From contig NZ_NKHK02000005.1 in NCBI RefSeq assembly GCF_002224245.2, positions 124,001-188,000 of the forward strand: a stretch of 64,000 bases of DNA, in the 5' to 3' direction. Positions 27,498 to 37,197 of the stretch are shown here, piece after piece. Source of the stretch: Moraxella sp. VT-16-12 (GTDB lineage: Bacteria; Pseudomonadota; Gammaproteobacteria; Pseudomonadales; Moraxellaceae). Numbering within the stretch: position 1 is the stretch's first letter; the number at the start of each line of letters is the position of its first letter. Position numbers and translations under genes: made by a program. The notes beneath the pieces were generated by a model. The model was not told the DNA's origin. It ran no database searches and saw only the letters and a list, made by a program, of their open reading frames with translations.

Positions 27498-28264
27498 ACA
27501 ATCTCCTTGGTGGTAGGTTTTTTGAGCATTTTTGCCATCAACAATCCAAATTCAAACAAAATACACATGGGTATGGCAAGCATGAGCATACTTGCGCCAT
27601 CTGGGGGCGTGATGATGGCAGACACAAAAAAACAGCCCACAATGATGTACCGGCGTTTATCAGCAAGCTGTTTTGGGCTGACAATGTTCAGTAGCACAAG
27701 CAGCAAAGTCGCCACAGGTATCTCAAACATCAACCCAAATGCCAAAAATAACTTTACCACAAAATCCAAATAGCTCTCAATGTCTGTCATGGGCAAAACA
27801 TTATCCGGAGCAAACAACACCAAAAATTTTAAGGCAGGTATCAGCACCACAAAATACGCAAACGCCACCCCTACATAAAACAAAATGATGGCAGACAACA
27901 ACAATGGCACGACAGCACGTTTTTCGTGCTTATATAAAGCAGGCGACACAAAACCCCAAAGCTGACCCACGATAAACGGCACACAGATAAATATCGCCAC
28001 AAAAAACGCCAATTTAATCGGTGCTAAAAATCCAGACACCACTTGGGTGGCGATGATACTGGCATTATCTGGCAATAACGCCACCAAAGGGTTGGAGATG
28101 GCGTCATAAAGTGGACGGCTAAAATACACAAGCGACAAAAATACCACACCCACGCCCAAAAAAATACGGATAAAGCGAGTGCGAAGTTCGGCAAAATGTG
28201 CCATCAGTGGCATATCGCCATCATCACTGACAGCTTGGGATTTATCAAGGTTTAAATCGCTCAC
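27494..28264 (-). CDS. tatC: Sec-independent protein translocase TatC
   Basis: TatC is the polytopic core receptor that, with TatB, binds twin-arginine signal peptides. The 256-residue protein has the N-terminal MPLMAHFAELRTRFIR motif, six hydrophobic segments, and the conserved FVSPALYKHEKR cytoplasmic loop. Its start overlaps the tatB stop by 4 bases. Confidence 0.95.
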   Translation of the reverse strand: MSDLNLDKSQAVSDDGDMPLMAHFAELRTRFIRIFLGVGVVFLSLVYFSRPLYDAISNPLVALLPDNASIIATQVVSGFLAPIKLAFFVAIFICVPFIVGQLWGFVSPALYKHEKRAVVPLLLSAIILFYVGVAFAYFVVLIPALKFLVLFAPDNVLPMTDIESYLDFVVKLFLAFGLMFEIPVATLLLVLLNIVSPKQLADKRRYIIVGCFFVSAIITPPDGASMLMLAIPMCILFEFGLLMAKMLKKPTTKEIV

Positions 28265-28734
28265 ACGCCCCCCTGATGTAGCAATTTATCAGCTTTATAG
28301 TTGGGCATAAAAGGTGGCGGGGGCAGACGGCGTTTTTTGTCATAATCGCCCAACAAAAAAAAGCGATACGTTAAGGGCAGATTGTCAAAATGGGGCGGAT
28401 TGTTATGGCTATCTTTGTCGGTTTGGCGTTCTTGTTGGTTGTGCAAAATGGTGGTTTGGTCGGTTTGGCGGATTTTGGTTTGTAGCTCTTGCATTTGGGC
28501 TTTCATGCGAGCCTCAGACGCACGAATTTCATCAATCTCAGCTTTTAGGGCGTTTTGCACTTCGGCAAGCTCCAGCTCGCTGACCAGCTCACTTTGTAAG
28601 CGTGCTGACATACGGCGAAATTTGCCATACCACCGACCAAGCGTACGAGCGGTAGTGATGAGCTGTTTAGGCCCTAGGACAATCAGTGCAATCACCCCAA
28701 GCAGCCCAAGCTCAAACAGCCCCAAATTAAACAT
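28261..28734 (-). CDS. tatB: Sec-independent protein translocase TatB
   Basis: The 157-residue protein has one N-terminal membrane segment with the TatB signature FELGLLGVIALIVLGPKQL, then an amphipathic helix and a charged cytoplasmic tail. It forms the twin-arginine receptor complex with TatC. It lies between tatA and tatC in the standard order. Confidence 0.94.
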   Translation of the reverse strand: MFNLGLFELGLLGVIALIVLGPKQLITTARTLGRWYGKFRRMSARLQSELVSELELAEVQNALKAEIDEIRASEARMKAQMQELQTKIRQTDQTTILHNQQERQTDKDSHNNPPHFDNLPLTYRFFLLGDYDKKRRLPPPPFMPNYKADKLLHQGGV

Positions 28735-28740
28735 AAGGTC

Positions 28741-28965
28741 TTAAACCGAATCGTCTTTTTTAAGCTTAATGTCTTCTACTTGTGCTTTTTGGGCGTTGGT
28801 GTCATCTGTGGTGAGTTTGGGTTTGTCTTCTTCTTTGACAGCGTCTTTAAAGCCTTTGACGGCTTGCCCTAGGTCTTTGCCTGCGTTTTTTAATTTGCTT
28901 GTGCCAAACAAAATCACCACCACCACAAGCAAAATCAGCCAATGCGTGATTGAAAAACTGCCCAT
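28741..28965 (-). CDS. tatA: Sec-independent protein translocase TatA
   Basis: The 74-residue pore-forming subunit has a short N-terminal transmembrane helix ([20 protein letters not shown]), the conserved FG hinge, then the amphipathic helix [17 protein letters not shown] and an acidic tail. It is the first tat gene, directly after hisIE. Confidence 0.95.
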   Translation of the reverse strand: MGSFSITHWLILLVVVVILFGTSKLKNAGKDLGQAVKGFKDAVKEEDKPKLTTDDTNAQKAQVEDIKLKKDDSV

Positions 28966-29010
28966 ACACTACCCCCTTTGACGTATCTAAAAATGATATT
29001 CTAGCACAAA

Positions 29011-29769
29011 TCAGCCCATACGTGCATTTTTCTCATCAATGCCTGACAAACCAAAACGCCGACCAAGCTCATCTAACACGTCCGCCCCAGATAAACCTAG
29101 CTGATGTAGTGCTACAAGGCTGTGAAACCACACGTCCGCCACTTCGTACACCACATCTGATTTTGCTTGGGTGTCATCTTGGTGCTGACTTTGTACAAGC
29201 TGTAATTCTTTGGCAGCGATGATGGCTTCGGTGGATTCTTCACCCACTTTTTCCAAAATCTTGTTTAGCCCTTTGTGATATAGACTTGCCACATAAGAGC
29301 TGTCTTTATCAGCAGATTTACGCTCATCTAAAATGCCATCAAGCTGACTGATAATCATACTGTTTGCACAAGACTGATTTGCCTTGCCGTAAATCTCATT
29401 TGGGTCTTTAATGATGTCATCCACCGCCTGCCAGATACCACGTTTGCTGTCTAATTTTTGATAAAAACAGCTTTGTCGTCCTGTATGACAAGCAATGCCC
29501 CCCACCTGTGTGATGACGAGTGTGATGACATCCATATCGCAGTCGGTATAAATCTCATGAACGATTTGAAAGTGTCCGCTTGTTTCGCCTTTGTGCCACA
29601 GTTTGCCACGAGAACGGCTAAAATATACCGCCTGTCCTGTTTGAATGGTCAATGCCAACGCTTCACGGTTTTGCCATGCCATCATCATGATACGCCCTGT
29701 ATCACGGTCTTGGGCAATGGCAGGAATCAGTCCATCTGCGTTAAAATTTAAACCATCAAGATAATCCAT
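29011..29769 (-). CDS. hisIE: Bifunctional phosphoribosyl-AMP cyclohydrolase / phosphoribosyl-ATP pyrophosphohydrolase
   Basis: It catalyses steps 2 and 3 of histidine synthesis. The N-terminal HisI half (about 1-115) has [25 protein letters not shown] and the zinc-site region [10 protein letters not shown]. The C-terminal HisE half (about 140-250) has [20 protein letters not shown] and [16 protein letters not shown]. The ATG at 29769 has AGGAG five bases upstream and is preferred to a GTG two codons earlier. A his-tat adjacency is also known in Acinetobacter, where I recall hisI and hisE as separate genes. Confidence 0.93.
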   Translation of the reverse strand: MDYLDGLNFNADGLIPAIAQDRDTGRIMMMAWQNREALALTIQTGQAVYFSRSRGKLWHKGETSGHFQIVHEIYTDCDMDVITLVITQVGGIACHTGRQSCFYQKLDSKRGIWQAVDDIIKDPNEIYGKANQSCANSMIISQLDGILDERKSADKDSSYVASLYHKGLNKILEKVGEESTEAIIAAKELQLVQSQHQDDTQAKSDVVYEVADVWFHSLVALHQLGLSGADVLDELGRRFGLSGIDEKNARMG

Positions 29770-29971
29770 AGACACTCCTAATAAACGATGTGTTTGACCT
29801 TTGTCATGCTTTAAAACAATCTGTGATGTGAACTGGCGTATTTTTAAACAAGCTTGCGGTTATTTTTTAAATTTTATCAAGATAATCACAATGTTAATAT
29901 TTAAAAACATGGCGGTCTGACATCTTTAAATTTTACCATAAAATCGCCAGATTCGGATTTAAGTAGCGAAC

Positions 29972-29998
29972 AAAAAAGCCATTCAGATTGAACGGCTT
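29972..29998 (-). terminator. Rho-independent terminator of the mur/fts cluster
   Basis: On the minus strand AAGCCGTTCA and TGAATGGCTT flank a 3-base loop and are followed by a T-run, just after the mraY stop at 30005. Confidence 0.8.
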
Positions 29999-30004
29999 GT
30001 TTGA

Positions 30005-31114
30005 TTATCTTAATTTTAATGTCATCAAACCAAGTACCACCAAAATAATACACACAATCCAAAAACGTATCACCACTTTGGTTTCTTTGAGTCCTTTTTC
30101 TTCAAAATGGTGGTGCAAAGGCGCCATGAGCAAAATGCGTTTTTTGCGAAGTTTATAAGAGCCCACCTGCCCGATGACCGACAGAGCTTCTGCCACAAAA
30201 ATCCCCGCCATCAAGATAAATGCCAACTCTTGACGTGTCATCACCGCCATCGTGCCAAGCATGCCACCTAGCGACAACGCCCCCACATCACCCATAAATA
30301 CCTCAGCAGGGGATGCATTGTACCACAAAAAGCCCAAACACGCCCCAATGATGGATGCACAAACCACCACCACCTCGCCATTATAGATGATGTATGGCAC
30401 AGACAAATAATGAGCCCACTCCATATGACCTGACACATAAGCAAATACCCCAAGCCCTGCTGATACCAAAACCACAGGCAGTGCCACCAAGCCATCTAAA
30501 CCATCAGTCAGATTAACCGCATTAGATGTGCCATTGATGGTAAAATAAGTCAAAATGATGAACCCAAGCCCAAATGGCATGGCAGACAAAGGAATGACCC
30601 AATTTTTAAAGACAGGCATGAGCAAATCTTGCATGGCGTGCATGGTGGCGGTGTCTTGTTGCAGTGCAATATAATACAAAGAGCCACCAGCGATTAACGC
30701 TCCGACAGATAGCCAAAAATATTTTTTGCGAGCGATTAAGCCTTGGGGGTTTTTATGTTTGATTTTTAGCCAATCATCTGCCCAACCGACCGCCCCAAAA
30801 ATGACCATCACCACCATCAAAATCCACACATAAGGATTGGACAAATCCGCCCAAGCCAGCGTTGAAATGCCAATCGCCGCCAAAATCAGCACGCCCCCCA
30901 TGGTTGGTGTGCCTTGTTTGACAAGATGCGTTTTAGGACCGTCCGTGCGTACTGCTTGACCGTATTTTAAATTACGCAGATAGGCGATGACAGGCTTGCC
31001 CATAACAATGACAATCAAAAAACTGCTCACTACCGCCAACAAACTTCGCAAACCCAAAGATGCGATGGTATCACTTCTTAAAATATCAAAAAAATCAATC
31101 AGCCAATATAACAT
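30005..31114 (-). CDS. mraY: Phospho-N-acetylmuramoyl-pentapeptide-transferase MraY
   Basis: This integral membrane enzyme makes lipid I from UDP-MurNAc-pentapeptide and undecaprenyl phosphate. The 369-residue protein has ten hydrophobic segments. Active-site motifs are [19 protein letters not shown] (Mg2+/lipid phosphate aspartates), NLTDGLDGL and the APLHHHFE loop. It begins one base after the murF stop and ends the cluster. Confidence 0.97.
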   Translation of the reverse strand: MLYWLIDFFDILRSDTIASLGLRSLLAVVSSFLIVIVMGKPVIAYLRNLKYGQAVRTDGPKTHLVKQGTPTMGGVLILAAIGISTLAWADLSNPYVWILMVVMVIFGAVGWADDWLKIKHKNPQGLIARKKYFWLSVGALIAGGSLYYIALQQDTATMHAMQDLLMPVFKNWVIPLSAMPFGLGFIILTYFTINGTSNAVNLTDGLDGLVALPVVLVSAGLGVFAYVSGHMEWAHYLSVPYIIYNGEVVVVCASIIGACLGFLWYNASPAEVFMGDVGALSLGGMLGTMAVMTRQELAFILMAGIFVAEALSVIGQVGSYKLRKKRILLMAPLHHHFEEKGLKETKVVIRFWIVCIILVVLGLMTLKLR

Positions 31115-31115
31115 A

Positions 31116-32612
31116 TCATTTGCCTTGTTGCTTTGTGTCTATCAAATCTTGGATGAGTGTTTCCATACGAGCGGTGCGTGAACCTTTAAATAGCACGCTG
31201 GCAGTATCCTTTGTTAATAATTCTTGTAAACGTGTCAATAATTGAGCTTTGGTCGCAAAATGCTGTGCCAACTCTGCTCGGACTTGATTGGCACAACTGA
31301 CACAATGTGCCATCAGCTCACCCACCGCCAAAATATGGTCAATCTGTAAGCCCGCTAATGCTGCTCCCAGCTTGCCATGCTCACTGACCGCTTCATCGCC
31401 CAGCTCACCAATATCGCCCAGCACCAAGATTTTTTGAGCCGTTTCGGCTGTCAAGACCTGTGCTGCCGCCAAAATGGAGTTGGGGTTGGCGTTGTAGGTG
31501 TCATCAATGAGTGTATGCTCACCAAACACCATGCGAGTTAGGCGTCCTTTGGGGGGCGTGGCAGTTTCTAGTCCTGATTTTATCTTGTCTATTGGCACGC
31601 CCAAAGCGATGGCACAACTTGCCGCTGCCAAAGCATTGCCGACATTATGCTCACCCACAAAGGGCAGATTCACATTTGTACTGTCAATCTCATCTACCGC
31701 CAAATTTGCCACCAGATCAAAAGTGCTGTGTGTGGGGTGCACTTCTATGTCATCAGCAAACACATCGCCCATAACCAACACGCTATCTAAAGTGGATAAT
31801 TCATCAATCTCGGCTTGGGATAATTTATTAAAATCTAGGGCAACATCAGGGCGTTCAGCACGCTCACCAAAGCTGATGTATTGCTTGGTAAATTTATCAC
31901 TTTCGCTTTTTAAAAAGTCAAAAAACTCATCACCAAAGGGCAATACCGCCACGCCATTTTCACCAAGTCCTTGAAAAATCTCGGCTTTGGCACGGGCGAT
32001 ATTTTCTCGTCCGCCAAACTCGCCCAGATGAGCCGTGCCGATATTGAGTACACACGCCACATCAGGACGCACCAAAGATGTGGTATAAGCAATCTCACCC
32101 ACATGGTTTGCCCCAATCTCCATCACAGCAAATCGATGCTCATCAGTCAGCTCAAGCAGCATCATCGGCACGCCAAGGTCATTGTTAAGATTACCACGTG
32201 TGATGAGCGTGGGGGCAAACTGCCCAAAAATCGCCCCAAGCATTTCTTTGGTGGTGGTTTTGCCTGATGAACCCGTCAGAGCAATGACTGTCAAATCAGG
32301 ATGAACATCACGGCGATATTTGCCAAGTTTTCCCAAAGCTAGGCGAGTATCACTCACCACAATTTGAGCAAACTCACCCACCTGACGACTGGTAATCGCC
32401 AAAGATGCCCCTTTGTCAAAAGCGGTTGCGACATAATCATGTCCGTCAAAGTTTTCGCCTTTTAATGCCAAAAAAATATCACCTTGATTGATACTGCGTG
32501 TGTCAGTGGCGATTTTTTGGCTGCGAGTAAAGTGATTGGCATGATGCCAACTTGGGTTTAGGTCAGCAAGTGCTTGTGTTAGGTTGTCGGTTTGCCAAAG
32601 GTAGGGGGTCAT
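31116..32612 (-). CDS. murF: UDP-N-acetylmuramoyl-tripeptide--D-alanyl-D-alanine ligase MurF
   Basis: MurF adds D-Ala-D-Ala to UDP-MurNAc-tripeptide in the cytoplasm. The 498-residue protein has an N-terminal substrate domain, the ATP-binding [11 protein letters not shown] motif, the central [18 protein letters not shown] motif and a C-terminal [15 protein letters not shown] block. It starts 8 bases after the vapC stop, so its translation may depend on the toxin gene upstream. Confidence 0.96.
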   Translation of the reverse strand: MTPYLWQTDNLTQALADLNPSWHHANHFTRSQKIATDTRSINQGDIFLALKGENFDGHDYVATAFDKGASLAITSRQVGEFAQIVVSDTRLALGKLGKYRRDVHPDLTVIALTGSSGKTTTKEMLGAIFGQFAPTLITRGNLNNDLGVPMMLLELTDEHRFAVMEIGANHVGEIAYTTSLVRPDVACVLNIGTAHLGEFGGRENIARAKAEIFQGLGENGVAVLPFGDEFFDFLKSESDKFTKQYISFGERAERPDVALDFNKLSQAEIDELSTLDSVLVMGDVFADDIEVHPTHSTFDLVANLAVDEIDSTNVNLPFVGEHNVGNALAAASCAIALGVPIDKIKSGLETATPPKGRLTRMVFGEHTLIDDTYNANPNSILAAAQVLTAETAQKILVLGDIGELGDEAVSEHGKLGAALAGLQIDHILAVGELMAHCVSCANQVRAELAQHFATKAQLLTRLQELLTKDTASVLFKGSRTARMETLIQDLIDTKQQGK

Positions 32613-32620
32613 AAAGAACT

Positions 32621-33043
32621 CTATTTATTTAATTGCTGAAATTCAATGATGGATGTCATGCCTGCTTTTTCATAGGCAGTTTTGTCAAAAGTAACAGTGT
32701 TATTACAAGAAAAAGTTTTATTGATTTGACAAATAACCAAATCAGAATAGTCAGCTTTGGTTGTTTTATATAGGTGCAATGCTTGCAATAACACTTGGCG
32801 ATTTTCAAACTCAAACACAGGTATGGATAAAATCTCATCTAAAATCATCGCAATCTGTGCTCGTGATTTTTTATAAGCACGACTAAGCACCCAAACCACT
32901 TCCACCATAACCACATGATTGATAAATCCTTGGTTTTGAGTCGTTAAGCTCTCTAAAAAATCGCTGGCAATCTTGGATTGATCATCATCTTGGGTGATAT
33001 AGCGTATAAGCACATTGGTATCAATGCCAATTTTATTCACCAT
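32621..33043 (-). CDS. vapC: PIN-domain toxin, VapC-type ribonuclease
   Basis: The 140-residue protein has the PIN-domain acid residues D8 (GIDTNVL), E48 (MVEVVWVL), D98/D101 (KADYSDLVI) and D120 (TFDK), which bind metal for RNA cleavage. VapC toxins typically cut tRNA or rRNA when not bound by VapB. The ATG at 33043 overlaps the antitoxin stop (ATGGTGAATAA), the usual coupled VapBC arrangement. An earlier in-frame start would add 13 unconserved residues. It interrupts the normal murE-murF order. Confidence 0.85.
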   Translation of the reverse strand: MVNKIGIDTNVLIRYITQDDDQSKIASDFLESLTTQNQGFINHVVMVEVVWVLSRAYKKSRAQIAMILDEILSIPVFEFENRQVLLQALHLYKTTKADYSDLVICQINKTFSCNNTVTFDKTAYEKAGMTSIIEFQQLNK

Positions 33044-33248
33044 GTATCGCCCCATCAACAATCGCTTCATTGATTTGTTCAAGGCTCATGACCACATCAC
33101 TTTTAGCAATGCCTTTTAAGCGACGAATATCACCCTTAGGGTAGGTATCTACAAATTTTTGACTAATCAAATCAGCAACGCTAATGCCCTTGATTTGTGC
33201 TTCATTGATAATGATCTGTTCAATATGTGGTGGCAAATCAATAATCAT
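33033..33248 (-). CDS. vapB: VapB-type antitoxin of a PIN-toxin pair
   Basis: The 71-residue protein has an N-terminal ribbon-helix-helix-like stretch (IDLPPHIEQIIINEAQIKG) for DNA binding and a C-terminal tail expected to wrap VapC. The start at 33248 has AAGGA 7 bases upstream and is preferred to an ATG 54 bases earlier. It overlaps vapC by 11 bases. Family assignment rests on partner and layout as much as sequence. Confidence 0.75.
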   Translation of the reverse strand: MIIDLPPHIEQIIINEAQIKGISVADLISQKFVDTYPKGDIRRLKGIAKSDVVMSLEQINEAIVDGAIHGE

Positions 33249-33311
33249 AAACAATCCTTTTTTATTGGCTGATACAACGTTTTTGGTCTGATTTTTATCC
33301 ATTTAAGCTTA

Positions 33312-34838
33312 TTAACTTAAAAACCCTTGCACCACTGCCACATCATCAAAATCATGACGCACGCCTTGGATTTCTTGATAAGTCTCATGCCCCTTGCCAG
33401 CAATCACCACAATATCGCCTGCTTTGGCATTTTGTACGGCGTGCTGTATCGCCAATCTGCGGTCAGGCTTAATGATGGTGCGGTAATGGTCATCGCAAGT
33501 CATGCCTGCTTGCATGTCATTTAAAATGGCGTTGGGATTTTCGCTTCTGGGGTTATCACTGGTCAAAACCACCTGATTTGCCAAACTAAGCCCTGCCTGT
33601 GCCATCAAAGGGCGTTTGCCCTTATCCCTGTCGCCCCCACAGCCAAACACCGCCCACAGCTCGCCTTGGGTGTGAGCTTTTAGGCTGGTGAGCACTTGGG
33701 TCAAGGCATCAGGCGTGTGAGCATAATCCACGATAAACACCGCCCCTGCCCTGCTTGTGCCGACCACCTGCATACGCCCCCTTGCCCCTTGTAGCTTGGG
33801 AATGATGGTGGTTAATGTGTCAAATTTATCAGGAAAAACCGCCAAAAATCCTGCCACACTTGCCAGCAGATTGCTGACATTAAACTGCCCCAATAGTGGA
33901 CTGACCACCTCCACCTTGCCAAAAGGTGTGTAGAGCTGCAAGCCCACCCCATCTAGGCTTGGCGTGATGTTATCAGCAAAAAAGTTGGCGGTGCGGTCAG
34001 TGGTGCTGTATGTCCAAAGGGTCAAATCATCATTTGGGGTCTTGTGCTGCAAATCATGGGCTATTTTTTTTCCAAACTCGTCATCAAGGTTGATGACAGC
34101 GCATCTAAGCTCTTTAAAATAGCTGTTATCAAATAGGCGTGCCTTTATTGCCCCATACTCGTCCATATCCGCATGATAGTCCAAATGGTCTCGAGATAAA
34201 TTAGAAAACACCGCCACATTGACGCCCACACCTTGTAAGCGGTGCTGATGAAGTCCATGACTGCTGGCTTCTAGGGCAACCATCTCCACGCCATCTGTCG
34301 CCATCTGGTGCAAAAACTCATGGACTTTGACCACTTCGCTGGTGGTGTGGGTGGACTGCACAAGTTGTCCAAGTCGCCCGTTGCCTGCCGTTCCCATAAT
34401 GGCTGATGGCTTGCCTGACAGCTCACCAAGCTGAGCGGTAAGCTGACTGATGGTGGTTTTGCCGTTGGTGCCTGTTACTGCTAGGATTTTAGGTGATGAA
34501 ACTGGCTGTTTTTTATTTAGATGAGCTTTGATAAAATCACCCAAAGTCAAACGCAAATCAGCGATATGAATGATGGGTGCTTTGGGTGGATTTTGTTCAT
34601 CATAACCCATCTGGCTTGCTGAAATCTCAGACAGCACCGCCACAGGACTGATGCCATCAATATAGCTTTTGGCTTTGTGTTTGGTGTCAGGATTGATGGA
34701 TAGCAACGCAAATACTTCACCATTTGTTACCATTCGGCTGTCAGTCACAACGCCTGTGATGGGCAAATCCTTGACACGCTCCCAGTCGTCTTGACCAATA
34801 TGAGGCATCAACACATCAGCAAAATCAGCAAAAATCAT
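33312..34838 (-). CDS. murE: UDP-MurNAc-tripeptide synthetase MurE
   Basis: MurE adds meso-diaminopimelate to UDP-MurNAc-L-Ala-D-Glu. The 508-residue protein has the ATP-binding VTGTNGKTTIS motif, LEASSHGL, SNLSRDHLDYH, and FGCGGDRDKGKRPLM. The DNPRSE sequence in TSDNPRSENPNAIL is the DNPR-type motif that indicates diaminopimelate rather than lysine. It is followed on the minus strand by a 63-base gap and the vapBC pair. Confidence 0.96.
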   Translation of the reverse strand: MIFADFADVLMPHIGQDDWERVKDLPITGVVTDSRMVTNGEVFALLSINPDTKHKAKSYIDGISPVAVLSEISASQMGYDEQNPPKAPIIHIADLRLTLGDFIKAHLNKKQPVSSPKILAVTGTNGKTTISQLTAQLGELSGKPSAIMGTAGNGRLGQLVQSTHTTSEVVKVHEFLHQMATDGVEMVALEASSHGLHQHRLQGVGVNVAVFSNLSRDHLDYHADMDEYGAIKARLFDNSYFKELRCAVINLDDEFGKKIAHDLQHKTPNDDLTLWTYSTTDRTANFFADNITPSLDGVGLQLYTPFGKVEVVSPLLGQFNVSNLLASVAGFLAVFPDKFDTLTTIIPKLQGARGRMQVVGTSRAGAVFIVDYAHTPDALTQVLTSLKAHTQGELWAVFGCGGDRDKGKRPLMAQAGLSLANQVVLTSDNPRSENPNAILNDMQAGMTCDDHYRTIIKPDRRLAIQHAVQNAKAGDIVVIAGKGHETYQEIQGVRHDFDDVAVVQGFLS

Positions 34839-34849
34839 ACAAACTCCAT

Positions 34850-36835
34850 CTATTTTTGGGCGACATCAAGTGGTTTATCAAATGGCACATTATACAAACG
34901 CAACACTTCTTTCATCACTTTGGCAAATACGGGGGCGACTGTCTGTCCTGCGTATTTTTGTTTTCGGGGGTCTTCTGCCACAATCACCACCGCAAATCGC
35001 GGGTTACTTGCTGGGGCAACGCCAGCAAAAATATTACGATACTGACCTTCGGCATAGCCCCCTTTGACAGGGTCAATACGTCTTGATGTGCCTGTTTTAC
35101 CTGCCACATGATAGCCATTAATCGCAGCATCCAAAGCCGTACCGCCTTGTTCAGTAACCGTACGCATCATAGCAACAATGCTTTGAGCGTGCGACTCACT
35201 AATGATACGTTTAGATTGGGGAGCAGGGTCATCTTTAATCAAACGCAACGGATGCATGACCCCATTATTACCAAGCGTTGCATAGGCTTGGGCGATTTGA
35301 GCGAGCGTTACTTCCTGACCATAGCCATACGCCATGGTCGCTCTTAGGGCAATCTCACCACGTTTGGGGGTACGCACCACGCCTGCCACTTCACCTGCCA
35401 TATTTAAGTTGGTTTTTTGACCAAACCCAAAACGTGTTTGAATCTTGGCGATGGCATCAGCAGGTAAACTTAGGGCGATTTTGGCAGAGCCGACATTGGA
35501 CGATTTTTGAATGAGTTTTGCCATCGTGATGGAGCCATAATTCGCCGAATCTCTAATCACACGCCCATCACCAACAGATAAAGTACCGGGGCTTGTGTGA
35601 ATCAATGTATTAAGGTTATATTTGCCAGAATCCAAAGCGGCCGCCACCGTAAACGGCTTCATCACCGACCCCGGCTCAATGGCATCCATCACAGGTCGGT
35701 TGCGTTCATTGGTGCCATTAAGCTCAGATAAATTATTGGAATTATAAGACGGCCAAGAACTCATGGCAAGCACATCACCTGTCAAAACATCAACCACCAT
35801 GCCTGATGCCGAGCGCACTGACTGTATCCGTGCCAACTCTACCAGCTCCTTATACAGTATGTATTGCAAACGTGAATCAATGGTTAATGTGAGATTTTCA
35901 CCATCTGTTCTGGGCTTAATTTCTTTGACTTCTTCAATCTGCGTGCCAAAGCCACGAAGCATGAGCATCTGCCCGGCTTTACCCGATAAGTACTCATTGT
36001 GCGTCAGCTCCAATCCAGAACGCCCTGTATAAACACTCTTTTTTCCTTTGGTAATTTGCGACATATAGCCCAAAATATGAGCATTTGGCTCAGGCTGTAA
36101 ATAAAATCGCTGTTCGTGTTTTTCAACACTAATCCCCGCCATGTTTAAATCAATAACGGTTTGAGCAATTTCAGGCGTGGTTTTGTTAAAGACCACCACA
36201 CGTCTTGACCCTGTGCCTTTTGGCAGTGCTGCTTTGATTTCTTCTTCTTTTTTAACATTGACCTTGTCATCAATTTTTACCATCGCTTGCAACGTCTGTT
36301 TTGGGATATTACTGACACCCGCCAAACGAGTTAAATCCATATTTTGCAAGGCTTGACTGTAACGTTTTTTGGCACTTTCGCTTTGGGCTTCTTGTAAAAA
36401 GCGTTTGTTGGTATAATACGCATTTGCATAATCATAAGGGCTAAACACCACCGTCATCAATGGGGCATTTGCTGCCAAAGGTACGCCATTGGTATCTAAA
36501 ATCATGCCCCGTTGCACAGGCAAGTTTTGGCGAAAGGTGATAAATTCATTGGCTTTTTGAATATAAAAATCGGCGTTATGCACCTGCAACCACCACGCCC
36601 TGCCAAATAAAATAGCCAAAAATATCACCATGATGACCCAAATCGCCTGAAAACGCTGAACATCGTGCAGCCCTCCAATCAACACCACGCCTTGATGAGA
36701 TTTGTTTTTTTTGGGAAGTTTTTTTTGGCTAGATTTATCGGTTTTTTTGCCCAAACTGCCTAATTTACCAAGTTTATCTGCCAAATCAGACTCTTGGGAT
36801 TTTTTTTTGGGTTTTTGTGGCGTTGGTTTTTTCAT
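34850..36835 (-). CDS. ftsI: Septal peptidoglycan transpeptidase FtsI (PBP3)
   Basis: This is the septum-specific cross-linking enzyme and a beta-lactam target. A single membrane anchor lies at about residues 62-80, followed by the pedestal and the transpeptidase domain. Active-site motifs are S390-V-M-K393, SSN at 445-447 and KTGT at 580-583. The cytoplasmic N-terminus of about 60 residues is unusually long and lysine-rich with LGKLG/SLGK repeats; E. coli FtsI has a much shorter one. The start overlaps the ftsL stop by 4 bases. Confidence 0.95.
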   Translation of the reverse strand: MKKPTPQKPKKKSQESDLADKLGKLGSLGKKTDKSSQKKLPKKNKSHQGVVLIGGLHDVQRFQAIWVIMVIFLAILFGRAWWLQVHNADFYIQKANEFITFRQNLPVQRGMILDTNGVPLAANAPLMTVVFSPYDYANAYYTNKRFLQEAQSESAKKRYSQALQNMDLTRLAGVSNIPKQTLQAMVKIDDKVNVKKEEEIKAALPKGTGSRRVVVFNKTTPEIAQTVIDLNMAGISVEKHEQRFYLQPEPNAHILGYMSQITKGKKSVYTGRSGLELTHNEYLSGKAGQMLMLRGFGTQIEEVKEIKPRTDGENLTLTIDSRLQYILYKELVELARIQSVRSASGMVVDVLTGDVLAMSSWPSYNSNNLSELNGTNERNRPVMDAIEPGSVMKPFTVAAALDSGKYNLNTLIHTSPGTLSVGDGRVIRDSANYGSITMAKLIQKSSNVGSAKIALSLPADAIAKIQTRFGFGQKTNLNMAGEVAGVVRTPKRGEIALRATMAYGYGQEVTLAQIAQAYATLGNNGVMHPLRLIKDDPAPQSKRIISESHAQSIVAMMRTVTEQGGTALDAAINGYHVAGKTGTSRRIDPVKGGYAEGQYRNIFAGVAPASNPRFAVVIVAEDPRKQKYAGQTVAPVFAKVMKEVLRLYNVPFDKPLDVAQK

Positions 36836-37197
36836 GGTGTCATCTCCCCTTGTTTGGGGGGTTCAGGTGTCAAAGTGATGACTTGACGATGTTGTTTGGT
36901 GGGGTAAAACATGCCCAATTTATCCACAGACAATCTGACCACCTGTGATGTGGCACTAAATGTCTGCTGTTCTATCATTAGGCGTTGTTGTTCACTTTTT
37001 AAGGTGGCGTGCTCACGTTTTAGGGTCTGCAATGTGCGATAAGCTTCATGGCGTTCTTGGGTTTGTAGAGCAATGGCTGCCCCTGTCAATAAAATCAGTA
37101 GCGACAACAAAATCAGTATCAACCAATAAACTCCCACAGGACGTGTGCTACTGGCAAAACTTTCTATGTCAAAATTTGGTAGCTTGGGTTTGCTCAT
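36832..37197 (-). CDS. ftsL: Cell division protein FtsL
   Basis: The 121-residue bitopic protein has a cytoplasmic N-terminus, one membrane segment (about residues 23-45) and a periplasmic leucine-zipper-like coiled coil (YRTLQTLKREHATLKSEQQRL) that pairs with FtsB. Position between rsmH and ftsI, with 4-base overlaps on both sides, confirms it. Confidence 0.92.
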   Translation of the reverse strand: MSKPKLPNFDIESFASSTRPVGVYWLILILLSLLILLTGAAIALQTQERHEAYRTLQTLKREHATLKSEQQRLMIEQQTFSATSQVVRLSVDKLGMFYPTKQHRQVITLTPEPPKQGEMTP

